A stretch of DNA of 64,000 bases from Panonychus citri (Eukaryota > Arthropoda > Arachnida > Trombidiformes > Tetranychidae). The position numbers were made by a program, and so were the translations under genes. The notes beneath the pieces are model-generated. The model made no database searches, was not told the origin of the DNA, and saw nothing but the letters and a program-made list of their open reading frames with translations. Of the stretch, positions 60,252-64,000 are shown piece after piece (the stretch's first letter is position 1; each line of letters starts with the position of its first letter). Where the stretch lies: the NCBI RefSeq assembly GCF_014898815.1, contig NW_026515416.1:992001-1056000 (forward strand). The letters run 5' to 3'.

Positions 60252-63200
60252 TATTCATTGGAATTCTTGCAAATCGACAGAACAAACAAATGAATTATTA
60301 ATGGTGAATAAAGACAATGAAGTAATCATCTCCTTAAATGAACTACCAGGAACATTTGTGATCGACAAGTTGGAAAAAATCATAGAATCTGATCAACTAA
60401 CTAATATTAATTATATTAAATGGGAAAATTACAACATCTTTATCGAAGGAAAAACAGCGATATGTACATCTAATAATTATAAAGTAAAAAATTTAAACAT
60501 GAAAACTAAAAATACGGTTGGAGTGGAGATCGATCATCATGGAAAATTATACATATTTATATCAACGTATGTAGAAATTGGACAACGAGAGAAAACCAGA
60601 AAATTTTGGTCTCTATTTAGAGAGGAATTATTAACATTAGAAAATCCAATCACTATCATGGGTGATTTCAACACCGAACACCCGATGTGGTCACCACGAG
60701 TGACAAAATGCTGCTATGACTTACCGGTCAACAACTTTAATTCAGTGTTTCCTCCTAATATTAATAATTTTACTTATGTTAACGGTGAAAAGAAGACCTT
60801 CATAGACGCAATTCTAGTACCTAAAGATACGATCATCCTGAGCTCTCGATTATTACGAGTTAGAACCAATGACCACCTGATCTTGGACACGAAAATACTA
60901 ATTCAACTATCCAGAAAACCAACATCAACATCAAAGTTAAAATTTGTTATTCGGAAAATTAAACAACCTAATATTACGCTAGAAAACACAATGACCGCCG
61001 AATCAACATTAGTAAAAAATGGAAGAGAGATAATCAACTATCCAGAAGCAACAGGACGATGGATCACCTTCACACCAAGTCAAACATCCAATAATCTCCG
61101 AAATCTACGTAAAAAGTTGAAGAGAAAAAATGATACAAAGATCAAAAAAAGAATAATCGAATTACGGAAACAGTTCAATATTAATAGGAACATCAAATCG
61201 ATTATATATAAAAAAGAAATCCCAGAACAGACTCGACTTTGGAAAGCGTTATCTCTCATTGTGAAACCACGTAATAATAATATTCTACCACAAAATTATC
61301 CCTCAATTTACTCAAATGCAGTTAACAATTACATCAGCAAATTCACTCTAAATCGACCGATATTTAATGATGATCATTACCAATTAGTCAAAGGAAACTT
61401 TCGAGAAGATCATTGGTATAAACTGGTAAACAAGGTTAAAGGATTCAAATCATCATTATCAGCTGATGGTTATTCCAAGATTCAATGGTACAAATTCTTT
61501 CAACGTAACCAACACCTGATAAAGAATATTATGATAATAATAATGAAATCATCATACATACCTTCATCATTTCGAGTCTTAGGTGGAGGATTCATACCCA
61601 AAAACAATACAACTAAAGTAAGAATGATAAAAAGTCCCAATTACCTTCTCAAATGCATTGATAATTTAATATCGATGCAATTATCTGAATTAATTGACGA
61701 GTATCTTTTACCAGAACACCATTTCGCTTTTATTCACAACTCCACAAGAGATAAATTTATATTCAAAATAATATTTGAAACTGATTTCGATAAATTTAAT
61801 ATTATCCAAGCTGACATAGAAAAAGCCTTCGATGAAGTCAATATTAATTGTGTGATAGAAAGACTTGAATCAATGGGACAATCATCATTATCAAAATTAA
61901 TCAAAAGTTTTTGCTCAACAAGATATGTCAAAATTAGACATGCAAACAAAAATTGGTACTGTCGTGAAGAAGTCGGAGTTCCCCAAGGCTGCGCATCATC
62001 ACCCCTACTCTTTTCCATGGCACTAGACTCGGTGATTAGATCTTTAAAAGACAGAAATATTAATATTATCTCATACGCTGATGATATCGTAATACAATAC
62101 CCTATTAACAGTAATCAAGAATTGATAATGGAACAAGTAAAATCAACATTAATTAATATTAATCTTAAGATTAATAATGAGAAAACCAATTCATATTCAA
62201 AGAAGAACTTGAACAAACTAACATTAGTGGGTTTCAAAATTTTTCACCCATTCAATAACAGTCAATTGAAAAGCTTCTTAGCGTCGATAGAAAACTCCTT
62301 CATGAGTAATTTCAAATGTTTGAAATCAACCTTAATATGTTTACCTTTTAAACTGAAAAGATTAATTATTAATAATATCCTTTTTCCCAAATTCATAGCC
62401 ACAGGGTTTTGGGTCTTCACCCAAAATAAAGAACAATACATTAAATATCTTGAAGCATCAGATAAACTCTTCTCAACATTGGAACCATCAACAATTTCAT
62501 CTTCTTATCTAACAATAATATATGGACTAAATCATCCGCTAACAGACCAATGGTTAAAGGTGGTTGAATACACAAAAAGGAAAAAAATTAAGTTACATGA
62601 AGACTTTCACATTGAATCAAAAGAATTACTTCACATAACGAACATTGAGATGAAAAGGAAAATAGTAAACAGATTCACTCACCCCAAGTTCGAACCATCT
62701 TTAATGTATTACTACGATGAAGAGAAAGTTATAATTGCGGTTAACAATAATATGGAAGCGATGAAATTTGACCGTTCAGACCATTGGAATTTACTCCTAA
62801 ATATTATTTATGCTCAAATAGTTTATCATGACAATAACAGAATAACTAACCCAATAATAATAATCCCTAAACAAATGACACTAAAAATAGACTCTAAATC
62901 TCCTTACATTTCAGATACTTTCTCAATCCTCTCGAAGATAATTAATTTCCAATGGAAATGGTCATATGGGACCATGTACCGAAATCATTTTACCCCTCAC
63001 ATTATACATAATATAACAATCTCATGGATACCAACAAAGATTTGGCAATCAGAAGTTCGAGATCAAATATTAATAAGACATAATAGTTGGACAAAAAATC
63101 AAAAACTCTCATGGAATCGAATGATAAAAAGTGAACGCTTAACTAACTCATATGGATACATAAGAAAGATCCCTTATTGGAAATTGACGAAATTATGGTC

Positions 63201-63414
63201 AAAATTTAACTTAAGAATTATTAATATTCCCTGCTGTCAAATGTTTAAAACAGGAAACCACAATCCAATAAATTGCAACAGATTATTGAACCTGATGAAC
63301 GAAGAATGGACTGAAGGAAAAGTAATAGAAGAGAATTTAGAAGAATATATTATAATCGCAGAGCAAATTACACGAGTCTCCAAAGAATTTAAAAACTACT
63401 CAATTAATGTCTAA
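60241..63414 (+). CDS. Retrotransposon ORF2: AP-like endonuclease and reverse transcriptase
   Basis: 1057 aa. Endonuclease (about residues 1-220): WN at 7-8, SLNE with Glu34, MGDFNTEHPMW with Asp142, Asn144 and His147, FIDAIL with Asp189 and NDH at 210-212, so all catalytic positions look intact. Reverse transcriptase (about 440-690): motif A ADIEKAFDEV with Asp525, motif B VGVPQGCASSPLL at 579-590, motif C SYADD at 611-615, then a thumb-like region. The C-terminal 350 residues lack an obvious zinc knuckle; IDSKS (883-887) and ISWIPTK (927-933) recall RNase H signatures, but the catalytic set is incomplete. It should nick target DNA and copy the element RNA by target-primed reverse transcription. 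The start at 60241 directly precedes the endonuclease core (NIIHWNS). Confidence 0.93.
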   Translation: MFNIIHWNSCKSTEQTNELLMVNKDNEVIISLNELPGTFVIDKLEKIIESDQLTNINYIKWENYNIFIEGKTAICTSNNYKVKNLNMKTKNTVGVEIDHHGKLYIFISTYVEIGQREKTRKFWSLFREELLTLENPITIMGDFNTEHPMWSPRVTKCCYDLPVNNFNSVFPPNINNFTYVNGEKKTFIDAILVPKDTIILSSRLLRVRTNDHLILDTKILIQLSRKPTSTSKLKFVIRKIKQPNITLENTMTAESTLVKNGREIINYPEATGRWITFTPSQTSNNLRNLRKKLKRKNDTKIKKRIIELRKQFNINRNIKSIIYKKEIPEQTRLWKALSLIVKPRNNNILPQNYPSIYSNAVNNYISKFTLNRPIFNDDHYQLVKGNFREDHWYKLVNKVKGFKSSLSADGYSKIQWYKFFQRNQHLIKNIMIIIMKSSYIPSSFRVLGGGFIPKNNTTKVRMIKSPNYLLKCIDNLISMQLSELIDEYLLPEHHFAFIHNSTRDKFIFKIIFETDFDKFNIIQADIEKAFDEVNINCVIERLESMGQSSLSKLIKSFCSTRYVKIRHANKNWYCREEVGVPQGCASSPLLFSMALDSVIRSLKDRNINIISYADDIVIQYPINSNQELIMEQVKSTLININLKINNEKTNSYSKKNLNKLTLVGFKIFHPFNNSQLKSFLASIENSFMSNFKCLKSTLICLPFKLKRLIINNILFPKFIATGFWVFTQNKEQYIKYLEASDKLFSTLEPSTISSSYLTIIYGLNHPLTDQWLKVVEYTKRKKIKLHEDFHIESKELLHITNIEMKRKIVNRFTHPKFEPSLMYYYDEEKVIIAVNNNMEAMKFDRSDHWNLLLNIIYAQIVYHDNNRITNPIIIIPKQMTLKIDSKSPYISDTFSILSKIINFQWKWSYGTMYRNHFTPHIIHNITISWIPTKIWQSEVRDQILIRHNSWTKNQKLSWNRMIKSERLTNSYGYIRKIPYWKLTKLWSKFNLRIINIPCCQMFKTGNHNPINCNRLLNLMNEEWTEGKVIEENLEEYIIIAEQITRVSKEFKNYSINV

Positions 63415-63475
63415 ACAAACAAATCTAAATAATGTAATCTAATAATGTAATCAAAACACCCCCACTACCCTAAAT

Positions 63476-63530
63476 GAGTCGTACTCACTCATAACATCAT
63501 TTCTTAAAATGATGGAGTCTTTGGAGACTC
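63476..63530 (+). other. 3' UTR tandem stem-loops of the retrotransposon
   Basis: Three hairpin-forming segments follow the ORF2 stop: GAGT-CGT-ACTC (63476-63486); CATCATTT-CTTA-AAATGATG (63495-63514, 8-bp perfect stem); and GAGTCT-TTGG-AGACTC (63515-63530, 6-bp perfect stem), the last two directly abutting. In several LINEs such 3' structures are recognised by the ORF2 protein. Confidence 0.65.
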
Positions 63531-63540
63531 GCTGTAATAG

Positions 63541-64000
63541 CTTATAATATATAATGAAAAATCATTTTATTGATTTGGTTAATTAATTATCCTTGTTAAT
63601 TGTTAACTATTGATCAATTTATTTTAATTTGTTGGACCATTAAGAATCAAAATAAAGGGATGGATTTGATTGAGATTTAAAATTGTATTTGTGATTGATT
63701 CGCGAGTGAGAAAATCAATTGACTTTAATTTCAATTGATAATCAAAAGTTTTGTAAATTGTTTCCAATTGTTGATTTGTTTCTCGTTGATTGTTATGGTT
63801 TAAATTAAGGTTTGAGTGAGTGGAAAATTACAATTAATGACATCATTAACTGTCAAGTTTTAATCATCTGATGGGCAACAATCAAAAATAATGACTCACT
63901 GATACTCGAGATAATTAAAATGAATTAAATGTTTAAGAAAACAAGAAATCCTTGATTGTAGTTTAGATTTTTTCTTAATTGTTCAAGGTTAATTCGGGTT
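63541..64000. other. Noncoding DNA right of the retrotransposon
   Basis: Returns to the host-like word composition (TTAATTGTTAAC, GATTGTT). No gene seen. Confidence 0.5.

Larger units (their letters stand above)
57236..63540 (+). mobile_element. Non-LTR (LINE-type) retrotransposon with ambisense coding layout, apparently intact
   Basis: About 6.3 kb carrying ORF1 with three zinc knuckles (57449-58885), an antisense RING-like ORF (59988-59146) and ORF2 with endonuclease and reverse transcriptase (60241-63414), followed by a short 3' UTR with tandem stem-loops. The knuckle triplet, the N-terminal AP-like endonuclease with GDFNxxHxxW, and the YADD reverse transcriptase point to the Jockey/I/R1 side of the LINEs; no LTR and no protease are seen. 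All three frames are free of stops. The 5' end is a guess from a composition change; no target-site duplication was identified by eye, so both limits are approximate. Confidence 0.85.

Noticed and set aside
61734..62018. 94-aa antisense frame under the reverse transcriptase
   Set aside because: Reverse complement of conserved RT motifs A and B; explained by the sense coding constraint.
57200..63660. Target-site duplication from AAAAATCA (near 57204) and AAAAATCA (near 63558)
   Set aside because: An 8-bp A-rich match is expected by chance in this DNA and the element ends are not independently defined.
1..64000. tRNA or rRNA genes
   Set aside because: Scanning by eye for T-arm motifs (GGTTCRANTCC) and conserved rRNA words found none convincing; a covariance search was not possible.

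Overview
The window is AT-rich (roughly two-thirds A+T), intron-containing animal DNA, loaded with GA/TC and GAT/ATC microsatellites. A gooseberry-type Pax3/7 gene, an SLC16/karmoisin-like transporter, NOP16, TRMT1 and CLASP/Orbit all read as arthropod-style genes. Gene structure and composition suggest an arthropod, perhaps a chelicerate such as an acariform mite; the exact taxon is not resolved by the sequence.

Layout from left to right. (1) 1-7.1 kb: the 5' two visible exons of a monocarboxylate/aromatic amino-acid transporter (SLC16A10/MCT8-like) on the minus strand; its 3' end lies beyond the left edge. (2) 9.8-32.3 kb: a complete seven-exon Pax3/7 (gooseberry/gooseberry-neuro) gene on the minus strand with paired domain, octapeptide and S50 homeodomain, spread over 22.5 kb with two very long introns. 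(3) 32.3-42.4 kb: about 10 kb with no supportable gene. (4) 42.4-53.1 kb: three housekeeping genes head to tail on the plus strand: NOP16 (ribosome biogenesis), TRMT1 (tRNA m2,2G26 methyltransferase) and CLASP (microtubule plus-end stabiliser, here without a TOG1 domain). (5) 55.6-56.0 kb: a small Ser/Thr-rich ORF with a signal peptide on the minus strand. (6) about 57.2-63.5 kb: an apparently intact non-LTR retrotransposon with ORF1 (three zinc knuckles), ORF2 (AP-like endonuclease plus reverse transcriptase) and a 3' stem-loop pair.

The most unusual object is that retroelement. Its 1.36-kb spacer between ORF1 and ORF2 carries a 280-codon open frame on the OPPOSITE strand, encoding a RING-like zinc-binding domain followed by a TRAF/RAG1-like C2HC finger. 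The element therefore looks ambisense: ORF1 forward, RING protein reverse, ORF2 forward, with the RING gene and ORF2 diverging from a 252-bp spacer. I regard this as the best candidate for an undescribed system.

Other recurring themes are: dense clusters of GGTCA/TGACC half-sites around the 5' end and in an intron of the Pax gene, and upstream of the small secreted ORF; extreme dispersal of the word TTAATTGTT/AACAATTAA in noncoding DNA; TC microsatellites serving as polypyrimidine tracts at several 3' splice sites; and several perfect inverted repeats. All family assignments are by reading the translations against remembered family motifs; no database search was possible.
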